Source of the DNA: Lucinisca nassula
Lineage: Eukaryota > Mollusca > Bivalvia > Lucinida > Lucinidae
Direction of reading: 5' to 3'
Assembly: GCA_963580285.1 (NCBI GenBank)
Contig: OY757011.1
Location: 117,423,037 to 117,487,036, forward strand
Length of the DNA stretch: 64,000 nt
Under the pieces are notes generated by a model that saw only the letters and a program-made list of their open reading frames with translations, was not told the DNA's origin and ran no database searches. Below are positions 10,360 through 21,511 of the stretch, in pieces (position 1 is the first letter of the stretch; each line of letters starts with the position of its first letter). The position numbers and the translations under genes are program-made.

Positions 10360-11535
10360 TATGTTTGGTTTAGATGAAGAGTTACATACGGTTCCTGAGA
10401 TATAAGGCATTTTACGCAGTGGAAGGGGTAGGGTCACAGCCCAAGAAAAAACCTAGATAGTTCTCACTGAATGTGTCCTATCAAAGGGACCATGAATGTA
10501 TATGGTTTACGGATGAAGATCTGGACAGTTTCTAAGATATGAGGCCTTCATGAAGTGGAGGACAGGACATGGCCACAGACCGTCTGAGAGACCCCAAGGT
10601 GGGCGTGCCTAAATGGGTTTCATTATAAGAAATAAGAATATATTGGTTTGGGGGAGGGCATCTTAACGGATTTCGTCATACAACAGAAGTAAGGGCGAGG
10701 ATTGTGGCCATGTAAAATCGATTTAAGCCCCCCACCCCCATTGGAATTTTTTTCACTGACCGTTCCAAAGCAGTTCTTCAGTCGCGGTTTATTTATGTTA
10801 TTGTTTGTTACTTATCGTGTGTATCACAGTGTCTTTTTATTTTAGATGGCCACTAGGCCTTTTTGTGGGAAAGTAACTGTCCTTTTGGCCTTCCTCTGTT
10901 TAGGTTTCCATTATGGCCTGATCGCTTCGTGTTTGTGTTTCTTTCCCTTTGGTGTCCTTGGTGGGGGAGTAAGTTAATTGTATCGATTCCTGATCTTTGT
11001 TTTACCTCTACTATACAATGCTTTTTCCATAAACTGGAGAAGAACGTCATCCCATGGGACCCAAAGGTTTTTGACACTGCCTACGTCTTATCATAAGTAA
11101 CATGAACATAATTATATGGTTAAGGGGTGGTATTTTGAACATTTTCTCGGATAGTTATCTTTTATTAGAACAGTTTCATAGATACATGGTCTTTTATGAG
11201 GTGGATCCGTGGGTCACGTCCCCGGCCTACCCAGATGGACCCCAAGGTAGGTGTCGCTGAATCCATTTTAACATCAAGAACAAGAGTATAAATGTTTTAG
11301 AGGTGGGGATCTGAATGGTTTCTGAGATGCATGGCCTTTTATGAAGTGAAGGGTTGGGGCATGACCCTGGAGCACCCTGGAGGACCCCCAAGTTGGCATC
11401 TCTGAGCACATCTTATCATAAGGAACATAAATAAAATACCCGTATGTATTGTTTAGGGGTTGGAAACTGTACGTATTATCAGATATTATGCATTTTATAA
11501 AGTGGAGGGGGGCCAAAATGCAACCGAGGGGACCC
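10360..11535 (+). repeat. Tandem repeat (~150 bp units) split by a dispersed repeat
   Basis: The units carry TGGTTTAGATGAAGAGTTAC, GAGATATAAGGCATTTTA, AAGTGGAGG and GACCCCAAGGTGGGCG. Copies lie at about 10360, 10500 and 10645, then 11110, 11280 and 11420. The array is interrupted at 10683-11005 by the second copy of the dispersed repeat also found at 5803-6125. No 5' or 3' stem-loop ends were found, so the array may be a remnant of an element. Confidence 0.55.
10683..11005 (+). repeat. Dispersed repeat, second copy
   Basis: From AGAAGTAAGGGCGAGGATTG to TCGATTCCTGATCTTTGTTT it matches 5803-6125 closely, including GGCGGTTTATTTATGTTATT-like words. It interrupts the surrounding array. A short inverted piece (GGAATCGATACAATTA) appears at 11565-11581. 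Confidence 0.6.
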
Positions 11536-11671
11536 TTGGAAAAATAGAAAACAAGTCAATGATCAGGAATCGATACAATTACCCAACAATTCCAATCATC
11601 ACCACAATAAAACGCTACAAGTGGAAGCCAAATGGACTTACTCACCCACAAAATGGCCATACGGCTTCTCA

Positions 11672-13871
11672 AACAAGAGGCTCAATGAGCCTAAACCGCT
11701 CACCTGAGGAACTTAAGTTTTAACAATTCACAGACTTGACTACTAAATCTGCTAACGGAATCCAGCCCATTGACCCTTACAGGATATAAGTCATCATTAT
11801 TGCATTGCTTACCAAGTTTGTGGCTTCTAACTTCTATTGTTCCTGAGAAATCTATGACCAAAATTTAACACTGGTCAAAATGGAAAAGAAGAATGAAAGA
11901 ACAGATGAACAAGTAAGCTGAGAAAGCCCAATGTCATCATTATTGTATTGAATACCAAATTTGATGCTTCTGGCTTTTATAGTTCCTGAGAAATCTTCGA
12001 TTAAAAACTTAACATTGGTCTATATGGAGAGAAAGATGAATGAAAGAACAAATAAGCCAAGAAAGCCCATTGTCTCTTACACTTTATAAGTCATCATTAT
12101 TGCATTGCATACAAAGTTTGAGGCTTCTAGCTTTTATAGTTCCTGAGAAATCTTTGAGACAATAGTTTTAACATTGGTCTATATGGAGAGAAAGAAGAAT
12201 GAAAGACAGATGAACAAATGAGCCAAGAAAGCTAATTGTCTCTTACAGGATACAAGTAACCATAATTACATAGTATATTAAATTCTAGAGTTCTAGCTTT
12301 TATGGTTCTTGAGAAATCTTTGATGAAAAATTTAGCATTGGTCTATATGGAGAGAAAGAAGAATGAAAGAACAATTGAACAAACCAGCCATGAAAGCCCA
12401 ATGTCTCTTACACAATATAAGTCATCTTTATTGCAATGCATACCAAGTTTGGGGCTTCTAGCTTCTATAGTTCCTGAGAAATCTTTAATGAAAAATTTAA
12501 CATTGGTCTATAGGAAAAGAAAGAAGAATGAAAGAAAAGATGAACAAATAAGTCAAGAAAGCCCATTGTCTCTTACACGATACAAGTCATCATTATTGCA
12601 TTGCCTACCAAGTTTGAGGCTTCTAGCTTCTATAGTTCCTGAGAAATATTTAACGAAAAATTTAACATTGGTCATAGGAAAAGAAAGAAGAATGAAAGAA
12701 AAATGAAAAAAAAGATAAACAAATAAGCCAAGAAAGCCCATTGTCATGAAAACCTTATGCAGTCTTTCCACTTGCCCAATAATGCTACACATGAAATTTG
12801 ATCAAAGTCGGCCAAGTAGTCTTCAAGACATACATTTTTGAAATTCACATTAACCCTTATGCAAAAATGCACAAGGGCAGGTAACTCCTAAGTGTATGAT
12901 CCGATTCTGCCAATTATCGAACTTGACCGAGATTTCATACCCAATCTGAAAACATTTGAAGCAGCAACAGGCAAATTTTCAAACGCTCAAGGGCACGTAA
13001 CTCCTGAGCGAATAATCCGATTCGACCCAAAATCAAACTTAACCAAGATTTTATACCTGTACTCATTATCTGCAAGAATGAAGCTGATCCGAAAAAAATT
13101 GACGAAGCTAGAGTGATGACAAACTTTTTCCTATGTTAAGTCTATGGGAGCTATATGTCGCCATGGCAACCAGGGTTCCAATCAGATCTGCCTGAAAACC
13201 TGATGCAAACTTTCCACCTGCCCAAAGATGCTACAAAAGAAATTTGATCAAGATTGGCTGAGTAGTATTTGAGAAATACATCTTTGAAATTCCTATTGGC
13301 CCCAATGCAAAAACGCACAAGGGCAGGTAACTCCTACATGAATGATCCGATTCTGCCAGTAATCGAACTTGACCGAGATTTCATGGCTGTCCTGGTTATC
13401 TGTAAGAATAAACATAATCTGAAAACATTTGAAGCAGCTACAGTGATGACAATATTCTCCCCATGTTAAGTCTATAGGCAAATTTTCAAACGCTCATGGG
13501 CACCTAACTCCTGAGCGAATGATCAGATTCAACCCAAAATCGAACTTAACCGAGATTTTATACCTGTCCTCGTTGTCTGCAAGAATGAAACCGATCCAAA
13601 AAAAATTGACGACGCTAGAGTGATGACAAACTTTTTCCTATGTTAAGTCTATGGGAGCTATTTGCTGCCATGGCAACCAGAGTTCCAATCCGATCTGCCC
13701 GAAAACAGTATGCAGCCTTTCCCCCTACCTGATAATGCTTCACATGAAATTTGATCACGATCGGCCCACTGGTTCCAGAGATTTACTTCTTTGAAAGTGT
13801 GGACGACGACGACGGACGCCGGCTCATGGTATACTAATACCTCACATGAGCCTTCGGCTCAGGTGAGCTAA
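11672..13871 (+). mobile_element. Stem-loop-ended element (GCTCACCTGAG), two repeat types in core
   Basis: The 5' end is AACAAGA, then hairpin GGCTC-AAT-GAGCC (11679-11691), then CGCTCACCTGAG. The 3' end is a GACGACGACGGACG stretch (13801-13818), then CTCACATGAGCC-TTC-GGCTCAGGTGAG and CTAA. The core first has about six 140-165-bp units (TTCCTGAGAAATCTTTGA near 11840, 11981, 12138, 12305, 12470 and 12636), then longer units with GGGCAGGTAACTCCTAAG and GAACTTGACCGAGATTTCAT (12770-13770). It ends exactly where the next element begins. An RFX-type site lies at 13157-13170. Confidence 0.85.
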
Positions 13872-13872
13872 T

Positions 13873-15842
13873 ACAAGAGGGCCATGATGGCCCTGGATCG
13901 CTCACCTGATCCATAGAGTAACATGTGGGACCCGGGGAGGGCCATTATTAACCCCAGGGCTATAATGTGCATAATGTTCAGAGACATCTAAAAAGGTGAA
14001 GCTTCATACCAAATATCAACAAAGGCTATAATTTGAACAATCTTGGCAAAGGTCCACTAGATATGCTACATACCAAATATCAAAGACCTGGACCTTGCGG
14101 TTTCAGAGAAGAAGATTTTTATTAAAGATTTTCCCTATATAAGCCCATTTAAAACCAAAGGGCCCCGGAGCGGGGGCATTTTTGGCTCCAGCACTATAAT
14201 TTGAACAATATTGGTAGGGGTCCACTAGATGAAGCTTCATACCAAATATCAAAGACATGGGCCTTACGGTTTCAGAGAAGAAAATTTTTAAAGATTTTCC
14301 CATTATAAGCCCATGTAAAACCAAAGGGCCCCGGAGCGGGGGCATTTTTGACTCCAGCACTATAATTTGAACAATCTTGGTAGGGGTCCACTAGATGAAG
14401 CTTCATACCAAATATCAAAGACCTGGGCCTTAGGGTTTCAGAGAAGAAGATTTTTAAAGATTTTCCCTATATAAGCCCATGTAAAACCAAAGGGCCCCGG
14501 AGCGGGGGCATTTTTGGCCCCAGCACTATAATTTTAACAATCTTGGTAGGGGTCCACCAGATGAAGCTTCATACCAAATATCAAAGACCTGGGCCTTGTG
14601 GTTTCAGAGAAGATTTTTAAAGATTTTCCCTATATAAGCCCATTTAAAACAAAAGGGCCCCGGAGTGGGGGGGGGGGGGGAGGAAGAAGGACCATGGATG
14701 TGTGGGATGAAGCTTCATACCAAATATCAAAGACATGGGCCTTACGGTTTCAGAGAAGAAAATTTTTAAAAGTTTTCCCTATATAAGCCCATGTAAAACC
14801 AAAGGGCCCCGAAGCGGGGGCATATTTGACCCCAGCACTATAATTTGAACAATCTTGGTAGGGGTCCCCTAGATGAAGCTTCATACCAAATATCAAAGAC
14901 CTGGGCCTTACGGTTTCAGAGAAGAAGATTTTTAAAGCTCTTCCCTATATAAGCCCATGTAAAACCAAAGGGCCCTGGAGCGGGGGCATTTTTGGCCCCA
15001 GCACTATAATTTGAACAATCTTGGTAGGGGTCCACTAGATGAAGCTTCATACCAAATATCAAAGACCTGAGCCTTGCGGTTTCAGAGAAGAAGATTTTTG
15101 AGATTTTCCCTATATAAGCCCATTTAAAACCAAAGGGCCCCGGAGCGGGGGCATTTTTGGCTCCAGCACTATAATTTGAACAATCTTGGTAGGGGTCCAC
15201 TAGATGAAGCTTCATACCAAATATCAAAGACCTGGGCCTTACGGTTTCAAAGAAGAAAATTTTTAAAGATTTTCCCATTATAAGCCCATGTAAAACCAAA
15301 GGGCCCCGGAGCGGGGGCATTTTCGACTCCAGCACTATAATTTGAACAATCTTGGTAGGGGTCCACTAGATGAAGCTTCATACCAAATATCAAAGACCTG
15401 GGCCTTACGGTTTCAGAGAAGAAGATTTTTAAAGATTTTCCCTATATAAGCCTATGTAAAACCAAAGGGCCCCGGAGCGGGGGCATTTTTGGCCCCAGCA
15501 CTATAATTTTAACAATCTTGGTAGGGGTCCACCAGATGAAGCTTCATACCAAATATCAAAGACCTGGGCCTTGTGGTTTCAGAGAAGAAGATTTTTTAAG
15601 TTTTTGGTGAAAAAAATCTGTTTTTGGCTCCTATGACCTAGATGTGCAACGGACCGGAACCATTTGAACAACTTTGAAAGGGGACCACCTAAGGATCATT
15701 CCTGTGAAGTTTGGTCAAAATCCGATCAGTGGTTTAGGAGGAGATGTCGTTTAAAGAATTGTTTACGGACGCACGGACGGACGGACGACGGACGAAAAGT
15801 GATCCCAAAAGCTCACCTCGTCACTACGTGACGGTGAGCTAA
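13873..15842 (+). mobile_element. Stem-loop-ended element (GCTCACCTGA) with ~165-bp repeats
   Basis: The 5' end is ACAAGA, then hairpin GGGCC-ATGAT-GGCCC, then CGCTCACCTGA. The 3' end is GACGGACGGACGACGGACG (about 15772-15795), then GCTCACCT-CGTCACTACGTGAC-GGTGAGC and TAA. The core is about nine copies of a ~165-bp unit (ATGAAGCTTCATACCAAATA, TTTCAGAGAAGAAGATTTTT, CCCCGGAGCGGGGGCATTTT). A G-homopolymer interrupts one unit at about 14667-14680. It abuts the preceding element head to tail. Confidence 0.85.
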
Positions 15843-16323
15843 AAACAAAAAGTAACACATACCACTAAAGACGAACCACAACAACAAACAAGAGGCTCAA
15901 TGAGCCTAAACCGCTCACCTGAGGAACTTAAGTTTTAACAATTCACAGACTTGACTACTAAATCTGCTAATAGAATCCAGCCCATTGACCCTTACAGGAT
16001 ATAAGTCATCATTATTGCATTGCATTCCAAGTTTGAGACTTCTAGCTTCTATAGTTCCTGAGAAATCTTTGACGAAAATTTAACATTGGTCAAAATGGAG
16101 AGAAAGAAGAATGAAAGAACAGATGAACAAATAAGCTAAGAAAGCCCAATGTCTCTTACACAAAATAAGTCATCATTATTCTATTGAATACCAAATTTGA
16201 TGCTTCTAGCTTTTAATTATTCGGACCCCATTTTGATTTATATCAGTCTTTGAATCGACTGCCTATTCGAAATTCGCAAAATTGCAGTATGTTTCCTCTG
16301 GCTTTCTTTGCCGGATCATTACA

Positions 16324-16369
16324 GGGTCACTGATGAGGCTTAATTAGCCCAAACTACGTAGTATGACTC
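16324..16369 (+). ncRNA. Hammerhead ribozyme, retrozyme copy 1 (core mutated)
   Basis: Stem I GGGTCA/TGACTC, core CTGATGA, stem II GGCT-TAATT-AGCC and short stem III ACT-ACGT-AGT are all present. The conserved G12 of GAAA is C (16350), so the core reads CAAA. G12 is essential for catalysis in known hammerheads, so this copy is expected to be inactive. Confidence 0.75.
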
Positions 16370-16709
16370 ATTTTCTTTCTTATGATGAATGTTGTCATTG
16401 CTCTTAAAGGAACTCATTTTTGATTTTTATTTGCCTTCACTGCAGCTGGTGTTGTGCCATGTGGCGGCCGTAAAACGTCTCCCCGTACATCAACCATAGT
16501 GCAGTTTATATTTTACTTTTGGTCCTTTGAGATCAGCGAGAATATTCTGAGAAATCAGAAATAAATTATTGGTTTAGACTCATATTCTAGACAGGCTTTT
16601 AATTATTCGGACCCCATTTTGATTTATATCAGTCTTTGAATCGACTGCCTATTCGAAATTCGCAAAATTGCAGTATGTTTCCTCTGGCTTTCTTTGCCGG
16701 ATCATTACA

Positions 16710-16755
16710 GGGTCACTGATGAGGCTTAATTAGCCGAAACTACGTAGTATGACTC
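16710..16755 (+). ncRNA. Hammerhead ribozyme, retrozyme copy 2 (intact core)
   Basis: Order: stem I 5' strand GGGTCA (16710-16715), CTGATGA, stem II GGCT-TAATT-AGCC, GAAA with G12 at 16736, stem III ACT-ACGT-AGT, cleavage nucleotide A at 16749, stem I 3' strand TGACTC (16750-16755). This is the type I arrangement with minimal stem III seen in metazoan retrozymes, where tandem (dimeric) folding can stabilise the core. The predicted cut is between 16749 and 16750. Confidence 0.88.
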
Positions 16756-17092
16756 ATTTTCTTTCTTATGAATATTGTCATTGCTCTTAAAGGAACTCAT
16801 TTTTGATTTTTATTTGCCTTCACTGCAGCTGGTGTTGTGCCGTGTGGCGGCCGTAAAACGTCTCCCCGTACATCAACCATAGTGCAGTTTATATTTTACT
16901 TTTGGTCCTTTGAGATCAGCGAGAATATTCTGAGAAATCAGAAATAAATTATTGGTTTAGACTCATATTCTAGACAGGCTTTTAATTATTCGGACCCCAT
17001 TTTGATTTATATCAGTCTTTGAATCGACTGCCTATTCGAAATTCGCAAAATTGCAGTATGTTTCCTCTGGCTTTCTTTGCCGGATCATTACA

Positions 17093-17138
17093 GGGTCACT
17101 GATGAGGCTTAATTAGCCCAAACTACGTAGTATGACTC
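17093..17138 (+). ncRNA. Hammerhead ribozyme, retrozyme copy 3 (core mutated)
   Basis: It has the same layout as copy 2, but G12 is C (17119), the same change as copy 1. The alternation C, G, C along the array suggests that the units were copied from a mixed template or that copies 1 and 3 are closer relatives. Confidence 0.75.
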
Positions 17139-17485
17139 ATTTTCTTTCTTATGAATGTTGTCATTGCTCTTAAAGGAACTCATTTTTGATTTTTATTTAT
17201 AGTTCCTGAGAAATCTTTGATTAAAAATTTAACATTGGTCTATTATCTCTATATGGAGAGAAAGAAGAATGAAGGAACAAATGAACCAGACTAGCTCCAA
17301 AACCTAATGCAGCCTTTCCCCTTGCCCAATGGTGCTACACATAAAATTTAAACAAGATTGGTCGACTGCCTTCTGAGATATGCTTCATTGAAAGTGTGGA
17401 CGACGGATGGACGGACGACAGACGACGGACTCCGGAGCCTTGGTATACTATCAGCTCACTGGAGCCTTTGGCTCAGGTGAGCTAA

Positions 17486-19621
17486 AAATTCGAGTCGCTA
17501 TTTCTGTCACAACATTTTCCCTACGTTAAGTCTATGGGCAAATTTTTTTGTCTCTCAAGGTCACGTAACTCAGAGGTCAATATTCCGATTCGGCCCAAAA
17601 TCGAACTTAACCGAGATTTTATGCCTGTCCTCGTTACCTGCAAGTTTCAAGCTGATATGAATAAAAATAAAGTTGCTATCGTGGTCACAACGTATTTTTT
17701 TATGCTCAAGGGCAGGTAACTCCAAGGCAAATATTGCGATTCGGCCCAAAATCGAACTTAACCAAGATTTTATGTCTGTCCTCGTTACCTGCAAGTTTGA
17801 AGGTGATCTGAAAAAAATTCAAGTCGCTATCGTAGTCGCAACATTTTCCCTAATTAAGTCTATGGGCAAATTTTTTGTCGCTCAAGGTCACGTAACTCCG
17901 AGGTCAATATTCCGATTCGGCCAAAAATTAAACTTAACCAAGATTTTATGCCTGTCCTTGTTACCTGCAAGTTTGAAGCTGATATGAATAAAAATAAAGT
18001 TGCTATCGTGGTCACAACGTATTTTTTATGCTCAAGGGCAGGTAACTCCAAGGCAAATAATCCAATTCGGCCCAAAATCGAACTTAACCGAGATTTTATG
18101 TCTGTCCTCGTTACCTGCAAGTTTGAAGCTGATCTGAAAAAAATTCAAGTCGCTATTGTAGTCACAACATTTTCCCTATGTAAAGTCTATGGGCAAATTT
18201 TTTGTCGATCAAGGTCATGTAACTCCGAGGTCAATATTCTGATTCGAACTTAACTGAGATTTTATGCCTGTCCATGTTACCTGCAAGTTTGAAGCTGATC
18301 TGAATAAAAATAAAGTTGCTATCGTGGTCACAACGTATTTTTTCTTGCTCAAGGGCAGGTAACTCCAAGGCAAATAATCCGATTCGGCCCAAAATCGAAC
18401 TTGACCGAGATTTTATGCCTGTACTGGTTATCTGCAAGAATGAAGTCGATCAGAAAAAAATTGACGGAGCTAGAGTGATGACAAGCTTTTTCCTATGTGA
18501 AGTCTATGAGAGCTAGATGTTGCCATGGCAACCAGAGTTCCACTCAGATCTGCCTGAAAACCTAATGAAGCTTTTCCACTTGCCCAATAATGCGACACAT
18601 GAAATTTGATCAAAGTTGGCCAAGTAGTCTTTAAGATATACATTTTTGAAATTCCCATTAACCCTAATGCAAAAACACACAAGGGCAGGTAACTCCTAAG
18701 TGAATGATCCGATTCTGCCAGTTATCAAACTTGACCGAGATTTCATGGCTGTGCTGGTTATCTGCAAGAATAAAGCCAATCTGAAAATAATTGAAGCAGC
18801 TACGGTGATGACAACATTCTCCCCATGTTAAGTCAATAGGCAATTTTTTCAACGCTCAAGGGCACGTAACTCCTGAGTGAATAATCCGATTCAGCCCAAA
18901 ATCGAACTTGATCGAGATTTCATGCCTGTCCTCGTTATCTGCAAGAATGAAGTCGATCAGAAAAAAATTGACGGAGCTAGAGTGATGACAAGCTTTTTCC
19001 TAATTCCCATTAACCCTAATGCAAAAACGCACAAGGGCAGGTAACTCCTAAGTGAATGATCCGATTCTGCCAGTCATCGAACTTGACCGAGATTTCATGG
19101 CTGTGCTGGTTATCTGCAAGAATAAAGCCAATCTGAAAATAATTGAAGCAGCTACGGTGATGACAACATTCTCCCCATGTTAAGTCAATTGGCAATTTTT
19201 TCAACGCTCAAGGGCACGTAACTCCTGAGTGAATAATCCGATTCAGCCCAAAATCGAACTTGATCGAGATTTCATGCTTGTCCTCGTTATCTGCAAGAAT
19301 GAAGACAATCAGAAAAAAATTGACGGAGCTAGAGTGATGACAAACTTTTTCCTATGTTAAGTCTATGGGAGCTATTTGTTGCCATGGCAACCAGAGTTCC
19401 AATCCGATCTGCCCGAAAACAGTATGCAGCCTTTCCCCCTACCTGATAATGCTTCCCCCTACCTGATAATGCTTCACATGAAATTTGATCAAGATTGGCC
19501 AACTGGTTCCGGAGATATACTTCTTTGAAAGTGTGGACGACGACGACGACGACGACGGACGACGGACGCCGGCTCGTGGTATACTAATACCTCACATGAG
19601 CCTTCGGCTCAGGTGAGCTAA
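17486..19621 (+). mobile_element. 5'-truncated stem-loop-ended element
   Basis: The core is an array with GGTCACGTAACTCCGAGGTC, CGATTCGGCCCAAAATCGAA, GAGATTTTATGCCTGTCCTC and CAAGTTTGAAGCTGATCTGA. It is related to the second half of the 11672-13871 element. The 3' end is a GACGACGACGACGACGACGG stretch (19536-19555), then CTCACATGAGCC-TTC-GGCTCAGGTGAG and CTAA (to 19621). It starts in mid-unit directly after the previous element's 3' end, so its 5' part is lost or displaced. RFX-type palindromes lie at 18519-18532 and 19378-19391. Confidence 0.75.
18519..18532. promoter_or_regulatory. Perfect RFX X-box palindrome inside a repeat
   Basis: GTTGCCATGGCAAC fits the RFX consensus GTNRCCNNRGYAAC exactly. 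Other exact matches lie at 13157-13170, 19378-19391, 20060-20073, 31910-31923, 34301-34314, 35102-35115 and 56172-56185. Most sit just before the 3' end of GGTGAGC- or GGTGATC-ended elements. Function is untested. Confidence 0.6.
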
Positions 19622-20586
19622 AAACCACGACAGAAGAACGGCAGTTAGGAAAATATGTTTACTGCGGGGCTTAAATCGATTTTACATTGCCACAATCCTC
19701 GCCCTTAGTTCGGTCGTAGTTTCGACAAAAATCACTCAGTCGAAATGAATGAACCCTCTTGCAAAAGTTCAGATTGATATCTATTATATCCTCAAACTGT
19801 CTGGAAAAATCTATGTAGCAGTTACTTTTATTAAGAACTTGCCCAAACAAACTAAGACGAATTCTGGCATGCCCCCAGGATGTTTTGGGTCCGCTGTTTT
19901 GAAATTATGAAACCCTCATGCACAAAAAGCAGTGGGCATAAAACACATGGCTGACAGAAGATTACCAGAGCAACATTTCTGTAAGGATTTGTCAACATAT
20001 CTGCAATGACTAAATGCCATTTTTCAATTTTCAACATTATAAGACTATGTGAACTTGGAGTTGCCGTAGCAACCAAACTAAAGAGCCGATTTTCGTAAAA
20101 TATAGAAATATGCTGAAGGAAGGTACCGAATTTCATAAAATATACAAAACCTGCAATGACCAATATGGTGAATATTTCCATAAAGTCTCAGCCTCATTAT
20201 TTTTATATATGTTTGGCATTTTTATTTCTATGACAACCAAAATATGTGCAGAAGGCCTAAAATCACATGAATAGAAGATTGCCCAAAACATTTTATGAAA
20301 GCTTTGTCAAAATGCCTGCAAAGGCTTGCAAGTAAATGCTTTTTTCAATCCTTTCCACTTTAAGTCTTTGGAAACTGTATGTTGCTATAGCAACAACACT
20401 AAAGAGCCGATTAAAAAACACAACTATCAACTCTGCAGCGCATGGATGCTACAGATAAAATTCGAGACCAATCGGTCCAGGGGTTTTAGAAGAGACGGCG
20501 TTTCAAAATGTTGATGACAGACAGGAGATGCTAACGACAACGACGGAAAACTGTCAATCCTATACGCTCGGCCCTGGTGAGCTACA
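19622..20586 (+). mobile_element. Degenerate GGTGAGC-ended element with 3' end only
   Basis: An inverted fragment of the dispersed repeat (19645-19712) is followed by two or three ~330-bp units (ATGCCTGCAAAGGC, CCATTATAAGTCTATGTGAA-like, TTGCCGTAGCAACC, CTAAAGAGCCGATTTT). The 3' end is GACAACGACGGAAAAC and then GGCCCTGGTGAGCTAC. No 5' hairpin was seen. Similar units lie at 27600-27880 and 34520-35720. An RFX-type site lies at 20060-20073. The region 20590-20980 holds no supportable feature. Confidence 0.5.
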
Positions 20587-20981
20587 AAAACAAACAATAT
20601 AAGGTTTGCATTACAAAGTTAATTAAAATTGTTTTATCTGTTCATCGCCTATTCTTATCAAGCGTAGTATAGTGATAACAAGTATGCCCAATATTTTGAT
20701 AATGCTACTGCTACGTTGAAATCATTCATGTGTGACTTTTGCATCACCTGCAGAAAACCTATACAGTGATTCCAGTGATGGTCTACTCATATGCAAAGTT
20801 TCAGCTGTATATCTTTTGAGGTCGGGTTAAAGTGGATTTTTGCACGATAGCGTACTTTGGAAACTGGCCTATATGTTTGAAGAAATGGTGAGAAAGAAAA
20901 AGTGATAAATAAAAGTGGATAAATAAAGAGATGAATAAGAGTCTAGTTTCATGGAAATAAATATGGATAGCTGCATAATAC

Positions 20982-21249
20982 CTGGCAAACTGTTGCAAGG
21001 TATTTTCGTAGTTTTGTGGATGTAATCAATTCGGGTTTCCTGCAACCTGCTTCTTTAGATACGGCCTGTAACACTGTCCAGGTCTCCAAGTGCCCACTGC
21101 CTTGGTTGGCAAATATAAACTTGTTTGACTCCTTAATTCCACAGGTGCTTCTGTGTCTGTTGAGCATCTCCAATGCCATTACCATCTGTGCAGTTAACAG
21201 TGTTGGAACTTTTTTGTTCCCCTTTCCCTGGGAATGGACCAGTTCAACT
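20982..21249 (-). CDS. Zinc-finger/tyrosine-recombinase-like gene, catalytic-core exon (beta-hairpin Lys, second Arg)
   Basis: A 268-nt exon with acceptor CATTGCAG before 21249 and donor CAG|GTATTA after 20982. The preceding exon ends with AG and this one starts with A, so the join reads DKR|VELVHS in frame. GKGNKKVPTLLTAQM matches the beta2-beta3 hairpin of tyrosine recombinases, where GKGNK is followed by V-P and carries the catalytic Lys. Near the end, TSTKLRKYLATVCQ aligns with box II (H-x-L-R-H-x-x-A-T). The Arg is kept, but the box-II His is Thr, as I recall for this metazoan family. The exon ends in phase 0, matching the next exon. This short exon between 15-kb introns would be missed without the phase and motif evidence. 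Confidence 0.87.
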
Positions 21250-21511
21250 CTGCAATGTAAGTAATAACTACATTTGTTTTAGAAAACAAATTCCCCCACC
21301 AGCAACCATCTCAAAATGAAATATGACCATTAAGTGTCTTCCTGGACTTTAAAAAAATTCAGAATAGAATATTTTTTCTTATTAAGGGAAGAAACTACAC
21401 CCTGGTGCCAGTTTCTAAAGACTCCATCTGCTAGTCCCAGATAACATGCAAGATATAAGTCACATAAATTTGACTAATTAACACCTCTTATATCAAGCAC
21501 ACCAAAACCTA

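Larger units (their letters stand above)
16211..17199 (+). mobile_element. Retrozyme-like tandem (2.6 units of ~385 bp) with type I hammerheads
   Basis: Three tandem units start with TTTTAATTATTCGGACCCCA at 16211, 16597 and 16980 (periods 386 and 383). The third is cut short at about 17199 after CATTTTTGATTTTTATTT. Each contains CACTGATGAGGCTTAATTAG at the same place. Copies are about 98 percent alike by eye, so the array is recent. Tandem non-coding units with a hammerhead each are the hallmark of retrozymes, non-autonomous retroelements that spread through circular RNA, described in plants and many metazoans. No protein is encoded. The insertion splits a repeat unit of the host element (TTCTAGCTTTT...ATAGTTCC). 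Confidence 0.85.
15887..17485 (+). mobile_element. Stem-loop-ended element interrupted by a retrozyme
   Basis: The 5' end is AACAAGA with hairpin GGCTC-AAT-GAGCC and CGCTCACCTGAG, almost identical to the element at 11672. The 3' end is GACGGATGGACGGACGACAG (about 17400-17419), then TCACTGGAGCC-TTT-GGCTCAGGTGAGCTAA. The unit TTCTAGCTTTT|ATAGTTCCTGAG is split between 16210 and 17200 by the hammerhead-bearing tandem insertion. Intact copies of the same unit elsewhere (for example 12293) show the empty site. Confidence 0.83.

Noticed and set aside
14103..15335. Open frames of 85-139 codons on the minus strand, and similar ones at 24723-26086
   Set aside because: They are translations of the ~166-bp tandem unit (MPPPRGPLVLHRL-like), repeated wherever the unit occurs. 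They show no splice signals or start context.
17534..18516. Overlapping open frames on both strands (60-104 codons)
   Set aside because: Their sequence repeats with the array period and exists on both strands. No protein family was recognised.
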